Source of the DNA: Mycobacterium sp. SM1
GTDB taxonomy: Bacteria > Actinomycetota > Actinomycetes > Mycobacteriales > Mycobacteriaceae
Length of the DNA: 64,000 bases
Direction of reading: 5' to 3'
Assembly: GCF_018361265.1 (NCBI RefSeq)
Contig: NZ_JAFLNH010000001.1
Coordinates: 310,001-374,000 of the forward strand
This document shows, in pieces, positions 31,187-39,495 of the stretch. Under the pieces are notes generated by a model, which was not told the DNA's origin, did no database searches, and saw nothing but the letters and a program-made list of their open reading frames with translations. Positions within the stretch are counted from its first letter, which is position 1; every line of letters begins with the position of its first letter. A program made the position numbers and the translations under genes.

Positions 31187-32899
31187 ATGCCCGACACCGG
31201 TGCCGCCGAACACCCGTCGATCGCGCATTCGGCAACGTCGGCCGGGCTGGCCGACGCCGTGCTGGTGCTCGACGGCACCGCCAACCGGTCCCGCGAGATC
31301 CTGGGAACCAAGGGGCACGGCATCGACGCGATGCGCCGCCATGGCCTGCCGGTGCCGCCCGCGTTCTGCATCACCACCGAGGTCGGCGCCCGCTATCTCG
31401 CCGAGCCCGGGCCCACGATGAATGCCATCTGGGGCGACGTAGTTGCGGCGATACGGTGGCTGGAGGCCGAAACCTCGCGGACGTTCGGGCGTGGGCCGCA
31501 TCCGCTGCTGGTGAGCGTGCGTTCGGGTGCGGCCCACTCGATGCCGGGCATGATGGACACGGTGCTGAATCTGGGGATGAATGACACCGTTCAGCACGCC
31601 CTGGCCGTGCTGGGCACCGGCTCATTCGCCCGCGATACCCGCCAGCGGTTCACCCGGGGATATCGCCGTGTCGTCGCCGGGGCGGGCGGCAATTCCGGCG
31701 CACAGTCACTGCCCTCGGATCCGTACGAGCAGCTACGGGCGTCGATCGAGGCCGTGTTCGCCTCCTGGAATTCACCGCGCGCGATCGCCTACCGCGCTCA
31801 TCACGGCCTCGATGATCGCGGTGGCACCGCGGTTGTGGTGCAGGCGATGGTGTTCGGCAACCGCGGCGCTCGTTCCGGCTCCGGCGTGATGTTTTCCCGC
31901 AACCCGATAACCGGCGCCGACGAACCGTTCGGGGACTGGTTATCCGGCGGCCAGGGCGACGACGTGGTATCGGGCGTCGTCGACGTGCAGCCGATCAGCG
32001 CCCTGGGCGATCAGCAACCGGCCGTCTATGACGAGCTGATGGCCGCCGCCCATAGCCTGGAGCGACTGGAGTCCGATGTGCAACAGATCGAGTTCACCGT
32101 CGAAGACGGCACGCTGTGGCTGCTGCAGACCCGGGCGGCCGAGCGATCGGCACAGGCGGCCGTACGGCTGGCCCTGGCGCTGCGACGGGAAGGACTCATC
32201 GGCGACACCGACACCCTGCGCCGAGTGACTCCCTCCCATGTCGAAGCCCTGCTGCTGCCGTCACTGCAGCCCGAAACACGGATGGCTGCACCACTTTTGG
32301 CTAAAGGCGTGCCGGCCTGCCCGGGCGTGGCGTCGGGCAGGGCGTGCGTCGACGTCGAGGAGGCATTAGACGCCGCCGATCGGGGCGAGCCGGTCATCCT
32401 GGTGCACCACCACACCCGTCCCGACGACCTTCCCGGCATCCTGGCCGCGCGTGGCATTGTCACCGAGGTTGGCGGCGCCTCCAGCCATGCGGCGGTCGTC
32501 AGTCGTGAACTCGGCCGGGTTGCGGTGGTCGGTTGCGGCCCGGGAGTCGCCGCCTCGCTGGCGGGTCACCAGATCACCGTCGACGGCACCGCAGGCGAAG
32601 TGCGCGCCGGGGATCTGGAGCTATCTGCGTGGTCGGAAACCGAGACGCCCGAGCTGCGCGAGTTAGCCGACATCGCACGGCGGATCAGCCCGCTGCGGGC
32701 GCATGCCAGCGGGGACTATCCGAAGCTGAAGGACGGTTCGGAAGCCGCGGTGCGCGCCGCCCTGGCCGCCGGGTGCGCCGACGTGTTGTCGGCCACCCCG
32801 CTGATCACCATGCTGGCCGCGTTGCGGCTGACCGGCCACTGTAGCTCCGCTGCAACCCAATCCCGATCATTCCCATCGGATTCGGCACTCGATGAGTGA
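31187..32899 (+). CDS. ppdK: PpdK, short pyruvate phosphate dikinase lacking the PEP domain
   Basis: 570-residue protein. The N-terminus (residues 30-330) is the ATP-grasp nucleotide-binding region, with KGHGIDAMRRHGLPVPPAFCITTE, SVRSGAAHSMPGMMDTVLNLGMN and IEFTVEDGTLWLLQTRAAERS. The phosphohistidine swivel domain (about 365-450) has TEVGGASSHAAVVSRELG with the catalytic His. The C-terminal PEP/pyruvate TIM barrel of normal 870-900 aa PPDK is missing, as also in M. tuberculosis Rv1127c. It may therefore phosphorylate the His from ATP and pass the phosphate to another subunit, or have another role. The stop overlaps the start of the next gene by 8 bp. Confidence 0.88.
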   Translation: MPDTGAAEHPSIAHSATSAGLADAVLVLDGTANRSREILGTKGHGIDAMRRHGLPVPPAFCITTEVGARYLAEPGPTMNAIWGDVVAAIRWLEAETSRTFGRGPHPLLVSVRSGAAHSMPGMMDTVLNLGMNDTVQHALAVLGTGSFARDTRQRFTRGYRRVVAGAGGNSGAQSLPSDPYEQLRASIEAVFASWNSPRAIAYRAHHGLDDRGGTAVVVQAMVFGNRGARSGSGVMFSRNPITGADEPFGDWLSGGQGDDVVSGVVDVQPISALGDQQPAVYDELMAAAHSLERLESDVQQIEFTVEDGTLWLLQTRAAERSAQAAVRLALALRREGLIGDTDTLRRVTPSHVEALLLPSLQPETRMAAPLLAKGVPACPGVASGRACVDVEEALDAADRGEPVILVHHHTRPDDLPGILAARGIVTEVGGASSHAAVVSRELGRVAVVGCGPGVAASLAGHQITVDGTAGEVRAGDLELSAWSETETPELRELADIARRISPLRAHASGDYPKLKDGSEAAVRAALAAGCADVLSATPLITMLAALRLTGHCSSAATQSRSFPSDSALDE

Positions 32900-33497
32900 A
32901 TTAGCCGTGTTGCAGGCCGTGCGGCTAAAGGGCAGGGTGACGCTCGTCGACTTGGCCACGACGTTGGGCGAGAATCCGGCAAGCATCGCCCAAACCGTCG
33001 AAGCGCTAACCGCATCCGGTCTGTTGCTCACGGGCGAGACGTTACGGCTCAGCGACGCGGGCCGCACCAGACTGGGCGAGATGCTCGCCGAGGAACGCAA
33101 GGCGGTTGACGCGGCTGCGCTGGCGGCGGCGTACCGCGCTTTCCGCCCGGTAAACGCGGATTTTAAAGCCCTGGTGACCGACTGGCAGCTCAAGGCGGGC
33201 ACGCCCAACACCCACGACGACATCGGCTATGACGCGGCGGTGCTGGCCCGCCTCGACAACGTACACCAGCGCGTGGTGCCGATCATCGCGGCGGCCGCGG
33301 CGCAGCTGCCGCGGCTCAGCGGCTACACGGCGAAGTTGCAACGCGCCTTGGACCACATCAAGGCCGGCCGGACGGCCTGGTTGACCCACCCCATGATCGA
33401 CTCCTACCACACCGTGTGGTTCGAGCTGCATGAAGAGCTCATCCTCGCCGCGGGCCTGACTCGCGAAGGCGAGGCCAGCGCCGGCCACGCTTACTGA
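32892..33497 (+). CDS. Winged-helix protein paired with ppdK, Rv1126c-like
   Basis: 201-residue protein, the same length as Rv1126c. Residues 1-75 look like a winged HTH (LAVLQAVRLKGRVTLVDLATTL, then ASIAQTVEALTASGLLLTGETLRLSDAGRTRL). The C-terminal part, with YRAFRPVNADFKALVTDWQLK and PMIDSYHTVWFELHEELILAAG, is a helical domain I cannot assign; it may sense a ligand or contact the truncated PPDK. The start lies inside ppdK (8-bp overlap), so the pair is translationally coupled, and the pairing is conserved in M. tuberculosis. Confidence 0.85.
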   Translation: MSELAVLQAVRLKGRVTLVDLATTLGENPASIAQTVEALTASGLLLTGETLRLSDAGRTRLGEMLAEERKAVDAAALAAAYRAFRPVNADFKALVTDWQLKAGTPNTHDDIGYDAAVLARLDNVHQRVVPIIAAAAAQLPRLSGYTAKLQRALDHIKAGRTAWLTHPMIDSYHTVWFELHEELILAAGLTREGEASAGHAY

Positions 33498-33577
33498 GGC
33501 ACTAGGCGACAAGGCCGCGTGCGGGTGTTTGCGCAGGCGCCGGCACCGCTCACAGCCGGTCCGGCGGCCCGACCCCG

Positions 33578-34828
33578 TCACAGTGGGCGGTGCGCGCCGA
33601 CCCGTTGGCGGACAGCCGCGATCGCCGTCTTGAGCCCGCGTCGGCGCCCCGTCGCCGGGTCGGTCCCGGCGAAACCAGGCCCTAGCCGAGCGAACATCCG
33701 CTCGCTGCGGGTCTCCGGGGCGTCGTCGGCGGTGTCGCGCAAATAGCGTTCCGGCAGCGACAGTTTGGCGATGGTGCGCCACGCTTTGCCGTACTGCCGC
33801 AGGAACGAGCCCGTGGTGTAGGGAAGATCGTACTTATCGCACACCTGCCTGACCCGCAGCGCGATCTCATGCAGCCGGTTGCTGGGCAAATCGGGGTACA
33901 GGTGGTGTTCGATCTGGTAGCACAGGTTGCCGCTCATGAACCGCAGCACCGGCCCGGCGGTGAAGTTGGCGCTGCCCAGCATCTGGCGCAAATACCACTG
34001 GCCCTGGGTTTCACCGGTCACGTCGGTGTTCGTGAATTTCTCGGCACCATCGGGAAAATGCCCGCAGAAAATCACCGCGTTGGCCCAGACGTTGCGCAGC
34101 ACGTTGGCCACCGCGGTTGCCGTCAGCGTCGATGCGTAGCTCGCCGCCGGCGACACCGAGGTCAGCGCCGGAAACGCCACGTAATCCTTGACCACCTGCC
34201 TTGCGGCCTTGGCTAGAAACTCCCGCGCCTGCACGAGGGTGGCTTCGCGGTCCGGGCCGCCTGTGAAGACCTTACTGAAATCGACGGTCTGCAAGCCGAT
34301 TCCCCACTCGAACCCCAGCGCAAGGAGCGCATTGAACAGCAGGTTGCCGATGTTGTAGCGCTTCCAGGGCTGGTCGCGGGTGACCCGCAGCGTGCTGTAT
34401 CCCACGTCGTCGTCCATGCCGAGGATGTTGGTGTACTTGTGATGCCGAAAGTTGTGGCTGAAACGCCAGTGTTTTGACGCCCCACTCATGTCCCACTCCC
34501 ACGTCGAGGAATGGATCTCCGGATCGTTCATCCAGTCCCATTGGCCGTGCATGACATTGTGGCCGATCTCCATGTTCTCGATGATCTTGGACAGCCCGAG
34601 GGTCAGCGTTCCCGCCCACCACGCCGAACGCTTCGAGCTACCCGCCAGCAGCAGCCGACCGGCTACCTCGAGGACACGTTGCGCGGCGATGGTGCGCCGG
34701 ATGTAGCACGCGTCGCGCTCACCACGGGAATCCTCGACGTCCCGCCGGATCGCGTCCAGCTCTGCGCCCAGATCCTCGATGTCGGCGCCAGCCAGGTGGG
34801 CAAAGGCCGCAATGTCAGTAATCGCCAT
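33578..34828 (-). CDS. Membrane fatty acyl-CoA desaturase, DesA3-like
   Basis: 416-residue integral membrane di-iron desaturase. The three His boxes are IGHNVMHGQWD (HxxxH), FSHNFRHHKYTN (HxxxHH) and QIEHHLYPDLP (QxxHH), with two hydrophobic hairpins around residues 215-235 and 255-280. It inserts a double bond into stearoyl- or a similar acyl-CoA, drawing electrons from an NADPH oxidoreductase; the Rv3230c-type partner is not adjacent. A GGAGGA site 5 nt before the ATG at 34826-34828 fixes the start. Convergent with the wHTH gene, 80 bp apart. Confidence 0.91.
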   Translation of the reverse strand: MAITDIAAFAHLAGADIEDLGAELDAIRRDVEDSRGERDACYIRRTIAAQRVLEVAGRLLLAGSSKRSAWWAGTLTLGLSKIIENMEIGHNVMHGQWDWMNDPEIHSSTWEWDMSGASKHWRFSHNFRHHKYTNILGMDDDVGYSTLRVTRDQPWKRYNIGNLLFNALLALGFEWGIGLQTVDFSKVFTGGPDREATLVQAREFLAKAARQVVKDYVAFPALTSVSPAASYASTLTATAVANVLRNVWANAVIFCGHFPDGAEKFTNTDVTGETQGQWYLRQMLGSANFTAGPVLRFMSGNLCYQIEHHLYPDLPSNRLHEIALRVRQVCDKYDLPYTTGSFLRQYGKAWRTIAKLSLPERYLRDTADDAPETRSERMFARLGPGFAGTDPATGRRRGLKTAIAAVRQRVGAHRPL

Positions 34829-34954
34829 CGTCTCCTCCGTCTGGTTGGGCCGTTGCCCTGGGTTCCCCGGCGTCCACCGGCACCCGACAGGCGCTGCCGT
34901 TACCGCGACGGCGTGCTGCGACAACGGCTGGGCTATGCACACTACGCTGCGACC

Positions 34955-35500
34955 TTAAACCCGGCCGAATCCGGAGATCAGCCAGTGCCCGCCCACCTTG
35001 TCGAGCGTCACCCGGACACTGGAGGCCGCATCGGTGGGCGGGGAAGTGCCGACAACGACGGTCTGGTCGACGAACACCAGGACCACCGCGTGGTTCTCGG
35101 CCACCGATACCGCAGCCGCGCCGGGTACCCGTGCGGCGGCGGAGATCTTCCTTTCTTTGCAGTTGGGAATCAGCACGTCGCGAGTCACCTGCAGGTAGGT
35201 CTCACGAAAGCCACCGGTCAACCGATGACGCACCGCCTGCACATCCTGCTCAATGGTGTCGGGCCGAAAGGACAACAGCGCAACAGTGGCTTCCTTTGCG
35301 GCCGCGACAGATTCGACACGAGCCAGGTCGACGTCGCGGACCGACGAATCCTGCCACCTCAAGAAGCCCGCCGCCATCGCCAGCAGCAGCGCCGCGCCGG
35401 GAAGCATGCCGTAGACCAGCAGGCGCAGCCAGGTGACGCGCCGCGCGGGCCCAGCGTTTCTCGCCGCCGCGGCGGGCTCACAGACCCGCGACCCGGTCAT
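34955..35500 (-). CDS. Mce-associated membrane protein (second of a pair)
   Basis: 181-residue protein with a short cytosolic N-terminus, one TM (about residues 30-48, LLVYGMLPGAALLLAMAAGF) and an extracytoplasmic NTF2-like alpha/beta domain ending VRVTLDKVGGHWLISGFGRV, the signature of Mce-associated (Mas/Mam) proteins. These stabilise Mce lipid importers; no mce operon is in the window, so this is an orphan pair as found elsewhere in mycobacteria. The start overlaps the upstream stop (ATGA, 35497-35500). Confidence 0.87.
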   Translation of the reverse strand: MTGSRVCEPAAAARNAGPARRVTWLRLLVYGMLPGAALLLAMAAGFLRWQDSSVRDVDLARVESVAAAKEATVALLSFRPDTIEQDVQAVRHRLTGGFRETYLQVTRDVLIPNCKERKISAAARVPGAAAVSVAENHAVVLVFVDQTVVVGTSPPTDAASSVRVTLDKVGGHWLISGFGRV

Positions 35501-36060
35501 GACACGAACGTGACGTTGGACACCTTCGCCCCCGCACCCCGCTTTTGCACCGTGATCCGCAGTCGCCACGCCTGCGACTGCTCCTCCCCCGGCCCGGGAC
35601 TCAACGCCTTCACCAGCACCGCCACCAGCACCAGACCTTGGTCGCCCGTTTCGGCCTCAAGTCCGGCCTCGGTCACCGTGCCCACCGACCTCGATCGCGC
35701 TTGCTTGACGTTTTCCACATAGGCCGTTGACCGCCGGGAGAAATTGTCATAGAAGGTGCCGGCCGCCAAGTCGAGAATGCGCTGCACATCGGTGTCGGCA
35801 TGCTCGTAGTCGACGGTGCTCAGGTTCACCGCACATTGGCGCGCCACCTGCAGGAATAGGTGGCGCTTGGCCTCGGTGGCGTGAGCGTGGTACGCGCCCG
35901 CGCCAAGCCAGCCGGCCAGCCCGGCTAACACCGCCACCACTGTCAGCCCGAAGGCCATCGCCCACCGCTGAGCGCGCGCCGCTTGCCCCTCGCGACCTTC
36001 GGTGGGCGGTGCTGTCGGCCCGCTCGTGCTCGAGCCACGAACGCCACCGTCATCTGCCAT
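35497..36060 (-). CDS. Mce-associated membrane protein (first of a pair)
   Basis: 187 residues: a charged, Pro/Ser-rich cytosolic N-terminus, TM at about 36-57 (MAFGLTVVAVLAGLAGWLGAG), then an extracellular domain with LSTVDYEHADTDVQRILDLAAGTFYDNF, the conserved Mce-associated motif (D-x-D-V-x-R-x-L-x-G-x-F). AGGAG lies 5 nt before the ATG at 36058-36060. Translationally coupled to the second Mce-associated gene. Confidence 0.88.
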   Translation of the reverse strand: MADDGGVRGSSTSGPTAPPTEGREGQAARAQRWAMAFGLTVVAVLAGLAGWLGAGAYHAHATEAKRHLFLQVARQCAVNLSTVDYEHADTDVQRILDLAAGTFYDNFSRRSTAYVENVKQARSRSVGTVTEAGLEAETGDQGLVLVAVLVKALSPGPGEEQSQAWRLRITVQKRGAGAKVSNVTFVS

Positions 36061-36220
36061 CTCTGCTCCTGTTCGGCATACCCCGCCCGTGTGTGCCCAC
36101 GCCCTACGCTGCAACGTTACGTGCCGGTCGCTGCAAATCGGCGACGGTTAACCGTGGCACGCCGGCGCGTCACCAGGCGCCGACCCGGAAACCCGTGGCA
36201 CGACAAGGCGTTCGGCGCCG

Positions 36221-37249
36221 TCAGTGAGCGGGTTTCTCATCGTGCCCGCCGAACTGCTTACGCATCGCCGACAGCGCCTTGTCGGCGAATTCGTCGAGAC
36301 GCCGCGAAGCGAAGCGGGAATACAGCGCCGAGGTGAGCACCGGCGCCGGCACACCCTCGTCGATGGCCGCGATCGAGGTCCAGCGGCCTTCCCCGGAGTC
36401 AGAAACCCGCCCTGCGAAGTCGGTGAGCTCGGGCGATTGGAGCAGCGCGATAGCCGTCAAATCCAAAAGCCAGGAATCGATCACGCTGCCGCGCCGCCAC
36501 AGTTCGGCAACTTGGGGGATATCGAAGGTGTATCGGTAGAACTCGGGATCGGTCAGCGGCGCGGTCTCCGCGTCTCCCCCGCCCTTGTTGGCTCGGATGC
36601 CGATGTCGGCGTTGCGCAGAATGTTCAGGCCTTCGGCGAGCGAAGCCATCATCCCGTACTCGATGCCGTTGTGCACCATCTTGACAAAATGCCCGGCCCC
36701 ATTAGGCCCACAATGCAGGTAGCCCTTCTCCGATTGCGCGACCTCACCGTCTCGGCCGGGGGTGCGCGGTGCGGCTGCCACCCCGGGTGCCACGGTGGCG
36801 AAGATCGGCTCGGCATGCGCAAACGCGTCCGCATCCCCGCCGATCATCAGGCAGTAGCCGCGCTCACGGCCCCACACCCCACCGCTGGTGCCGCAGTCGA
36901 GCAGACGGATCCCCCTTTCGGACAGGATCGTTGCGTGCCGGATGTCGTCACGGTAGTAGGAGTTGCCACCGTCGATCACGATGTCGCCGGAATCCAGCGT
37001 CTTAGCCAGCTCTTTGATCACCCCGGTCGTGATGTCCCCCGCAGGTACCATCACCCAGACTATCCTTGGGGTGCTGAGCTTTTCGGCCATCTCCGGGAGC
37101 GAGGACACCGCGATGGTGTTGTCTTCGCCAGCCACCGCCGTAACGGCATCCGGATTGTGGTCATAGACCACACATTCGTGACCGCCGGTGACCAGACGGC
37201 GGACGATGTTCGCACCCATCCGCCCGAGGCCGATCATTGCTAGCCGCAT
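36221..37249 (-). CDS. gnd2: 6-phosphogluconate dehydrogenase, decarboxylating (GndB type)
   Basis: 342-residue short-form 6PGDH. N-terminal Rossmann GLGRMGANIVRRLVTGGHECVVYDHN binds NAD(P); substrate and catalytic motifs are DGGNSYYRDDIRHA, LLDCGTSGGVWGRERGYCLMIGG and GHFVKMVHNGIEYGMM (Lys and Asn of the active site). It oxidises 6-phosphogluconate to ribulose 5-phosphate plus CO2 in the pentose phosphate pathway. In M. tuberculosis gnd2 (Rv1122) is followed by genes of the same pathway side (zwf1 adjacent); here the DNA upstream is decayed instead. AAGGAG precedes the ATG. Confidence 0.93.
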   Translation of the reverse strand: MRLAMIGLGRMGANIVRRLVTGGHECVVYDHNPDAVTAVAGEDNTIAVSSLPEMAEKLSTPRIVWVMVPAGDITTGVIKELAKTLDSGDIVIDGGNSYYRDDIRHATILSERGIRLLDCGTSGGVWGRERGYCLMIGGDADAFAHAEPIFATVAPGVAAAPRTPGRDGEVAQSEKGYLHCGPNGAGHFVKMVHNGIEYGMMASLAEGLNILRNADIGIRANKGGGDAETAPLTDPEFYRYTFDIPQVAELWRRGSVIDSWLLDLTAIALLQSPELTDFAGRVSDSGEGRWTSIAAIDEGVPAPVLTSALYSRFASRRLDEFADKALSAMRKQFGGHDEKPAH

Positions 37250-37502
37250 TTTCTGCTGTTCTCCTTACTTCTCGACGCATGTTCGCTTGGGCCGCCGTGG
37301 CTGGCGCCGACGGTGGTGGTCCCGCGGGCTGGGGCCCGGCCCGTTGAGCCGGGTGCGGCCAGGGCACCCGACCCAGGTCTCGTCGATGCTGTCCGCTGAA
37401 CCCGGCGCGCGCAGACGTTCGTAGGCCGGCACCAGAAACCCATCGTGCCACGAGTGATCACCGCCGGCGGACAATGACCACCCACGTCCCGCGGCGGTTT
37501 GC

Positions 37503-37563
37503 CGCGAAAGTGCAATCGGCGACGCCTCCACTTGGGAAATGCGTCGGTAGTTGCACTTTCGCG
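37503..37563. repeat. 13-bp perfect inverted repeat, 35-bp spacing
   Basis: CGCGAAAGTGCAA at 37503-37515 and its exact reverse complement at 37551-37563, with imperfect complementarity continuing inward (TCGGCGAC against GTCGGTAG). It lies in non-coding DNA between gnd and a fadD remnant. It could be the arms of a small repeat element, or a regulator site. Confidence 0.55.
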
Positions 37564-37609
37564 CCAGCGCACGGGTCGGGTCGGCCCCACCGCGAACCGG
37601 GGAGCAGCG

Positions 37610-37792
37610 TTAAAGGCCCGCCGCCAACGGCTCCGCCCGGGCCGCGGTGTCTCGCCAAGTCATCGAGACCCACCGCCCGTCGTCCGGGTAGCGAAACGCT
37701 TCTTTGTCCGGCGTAGCCCTGACCCGAGTGCGGAAAAGCGCAGCCAAGTTCGATGGGTGGGTTGCTTCGGTGGAGCAATCGGTGGGGGTCAT
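37610..37792 (-). pseudogene. 5' fragment of a fatty-acyl-CoA synthetase (FadD) gene
   Basis: 60 codons from an ATG (37790-37792): the segment NLAALFRTRVRATPDKEAFR followed by YPDDGRWVSMTWRDTAARAEPLAAGL is the conserved N-terminus of the FAA1/FadD15-type acyl-CoA synthetases. The frame then hits TAA and no later FadD motif (the AMP-binding TSGTTG loop) occurs nearby, so more than 500 residues are missing. Part of a decayed 800-bp region upstream of gnd (37250-38050). Confidence 0.6.
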
Positions 37793-37940
37793 CGGGCACT
37801 CCGTGAGCTCACGAGTGGACGCGCGCACTCCCATCGTGTTCTTCACCGGCTGCGGCCAGGTGTGGAATCGCGAGAAACTGTGACCGGCGAATGCGCTGCC
37901 CGGACCGTGGCCTGCCCCCGGGACTTCCGCCCGCCCGGCA

Positions 37941-37960
37941 AGGGGCCTTTCGACTCCTGA
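37941..37960 (+). promoter_or_regulatory. Weak candidate DosR-type box upstream of the Rv2629-like gene
   Basis: AGGGGCCTTTCGACTCCTGA shares the GGG-N-C-T-W-W spacing of the DosR box (consensus TTSGGGACTWWAGTCCCSAA) with several mismatches, about 90 bp before the ATG at 38051. The gene is a DosR regulon member in M. tuberculosis, which is why I looked here. Confidence 0.3.
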
Positions 37961-38050
37961 GTGAGGGGGCCACATCTCGATAGGGTTTGATCACCACCCG
38001 AGTGGGTGCACGCTGATCACACGACACACGAGAAGGCAAAGCAGGGCGAT

Positions 38051-39199
38051 ATGCAGTCGGCACGTTTCCGGCCCCTAATAAGTGCGCACGGGCCGTTCGC
38101 ATCGGTGTTTTTCGACGACTCACGTGACTCCCCGGATGCCGTCGAGCGGCTAGAAGCCGAGTGGCGCGACATTCGCAAATATCTGAAGGACCAGGGCGCT
38201 GGCAATGACCTGGTCGGCAAGCTTGAGGATGCCATCTGGCACCATCGACCGGCGGTTGGCCGGCGCGGCCGGGCGCTGGTTGCGACCGACGAGCGGGTGC
38301 TCGTCGACGAGTACCTGGTCAGCCCCCCGTGGGTCCCCGTGGTTCGCGTATCGGATTACCCGTACATCGTGCCCTTGATAGGGGAAGAGATGTGGCGACC
38401 GACCTACGTGTTCGCCTCGGTCGACCACGCCGGCGCCGATGTCACGCTCCACGAGGGCGATACCAGCACCAGGACCGAGACCGTCGACGGCGGCGGCTAC
38501 CCGGTGCATAAACCGGTCACCGCAGGGTGGAGCGGCTATGGCGACTATCAGCACACCGCCGAGGAAGCCCGGCGCACGAACATCCGCGCGGTCGCCGACT
38601 ATCTCACCCGGCTGGTGGACACTGCCGATCCCCAGGTGGTGTTCGTCTGCGGCGAGGTCCGGTCGCGCACGGATCTGCTTTCGGAACTGCCTGAGCGCGT
38701 TGCCGCGCGGGTATCGCAGTTACCCCGCGGAGCGCGCGACGGACGCACCACCGAGGATGAGGTCCGCGACTTGATTGACGCGGAGTTCACCCGCCGGCGG
38801 CGGGCCGAAGCCGCCGATGTTGCCGAGCGGTTCCAAGCCGAAATAGGCCGCCGGTCGGGGCTGGCGGTCGAGGGGTTGGCGCCGGTGTGCGCGGCCCTGC
38901 GCGGCGGCGACGTCGACACCCTGATTGTGGGCGAACTCGGCGATGCCACCGTGGTCACCGGCAACGCACGTACCACTATCGCAACCGATCCCGACACGCT
39001 GTCCGAGCTCGGGGAACCGGTGCAGCGGGTGGCGCGGGCCGACGAGGCATTGCCATTCGCCGCTATCGCCGTCGGCGCCTCGTTGGTCAGGACCGACAGC
39101 CGGATAGCACCGGCCGACGGAATCGGGGCTTTACGGCGATACGCCGCGGCCGATGGGCGTACCGGCAGGCGGCGAACGGGCGCCGAGGACAGGCTCTAG
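38051..39199 (+). CDS. Rv2629-like dormancy protein (bacterial eRF1-domain family)
   Basis: 382-residue protein close to Rv2629 (374 aa) along its full length: GPFASVFFDDSRDSPDAVERLEAEWRDIRKYL at the start, SDYPYIVPLIGEEMWRPTYVFASVD, GYPVHKPVTAGWSGYGDYQHTAEEA and the C-terminal DVDTLIVGELGDATVVTG. The family has the fold of eukaryotic release factor 1 domains 2-3 (baeRF). The loop that would carry the GGQ is not canonical. A role on ribosomes in hypoxia or dormancy is inferred. ATG 38051 is chosen as it matches the Rv2629 N-terminus. Convergent with the DATIN-like gene. Confidence 0.88.
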   Translation: MQSARFRPLISAHGPFASVFFDDSRDSPDAVERLEAEWRDIRKYLKDQGAGNDLVGKLEDAIWHHRPAVGRRGRALVATDERVLVDEYLVSPPWVPVVRVSDYPYIVPLIGEEMWRPTYVFASVDHAGADVTLHEGDTSTRTETVDGGGYPVHKPVTAGWSGYGDYQHTAEEARRTNIRAVADYLTRLVDTADPQVVFVCGEVRSRTDLLSELPERVAARVSQLPRGARDGRTTEDEVRDLIDAEFTRRRRAEAADVAERFQAEIGRRSGLAVEGLAPVCAALRGGDVDTLIVGELGDATVVTGNARTTIATDPDTLSELGEPVQRVARADEALPFAAIAVGASLVRTDSRIAPADGIGALRRYAAADGRTGRRRTGAEDRL

Positions 39200-39276
39200 G
39201 ACCCAACTCCACACGTCGAAGGGCCCTCTCGGCAGCTCCTTGCCTCCCTCTGCCGCCGGATACGGCGAGGGCCATG

Positions 39277-39304
39277 CCGATCACGGCCGATCACGGCCGA
39301 TCAC
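39277..39304. repeat. 10-bp tandem repeat, about 2.8 copies
   Basis: GCCGATCACG repeated nearly three times in the 296-bp space between two convergent dormancy-type genes. No function is evident; it is probably slippage. Confidence 0.6.
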
Positions 39305-39395
39305 ACTAGCCACGCAGCTGTCAAGGGTCAGGACGTCATACGACGCTTCCCGGCAGATCAGCCGTGCCGGGATGATCGATGACTGCGCTGAGGCA

Positions 39396-39429
39396 GCGGT
39401 CCCGGAGTGGGGCATGTCTCCGGGACCGC
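39396..39429. terminator. Strong hairpin between convergent genes
   Basis: Perfect 12-bp inverted repeat GCGGTCCCGGAG/CTCCGGGACCGC with a 10-nt loop, between the 3' ends of the Rv2629-like and DATIN-like genes. No U tract follows on either side. It is most simply a bidirectional terminator or mRNA-end stabiliser. Confidence 0.55.
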
Positions 39430-39495
39430 CTCGCAATCAGGCTCTGCCGATCGCGCCTGCCCTCGCCAGCCTTCGGGGAAAGCCCGGCACCGACA

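Noticed and set aside
39277..39304. CRISPR-like short repeats
   Set aside because: Only 10-bp head-to-tail units without spacers. No CRISPR array or cas gene exists in the window.
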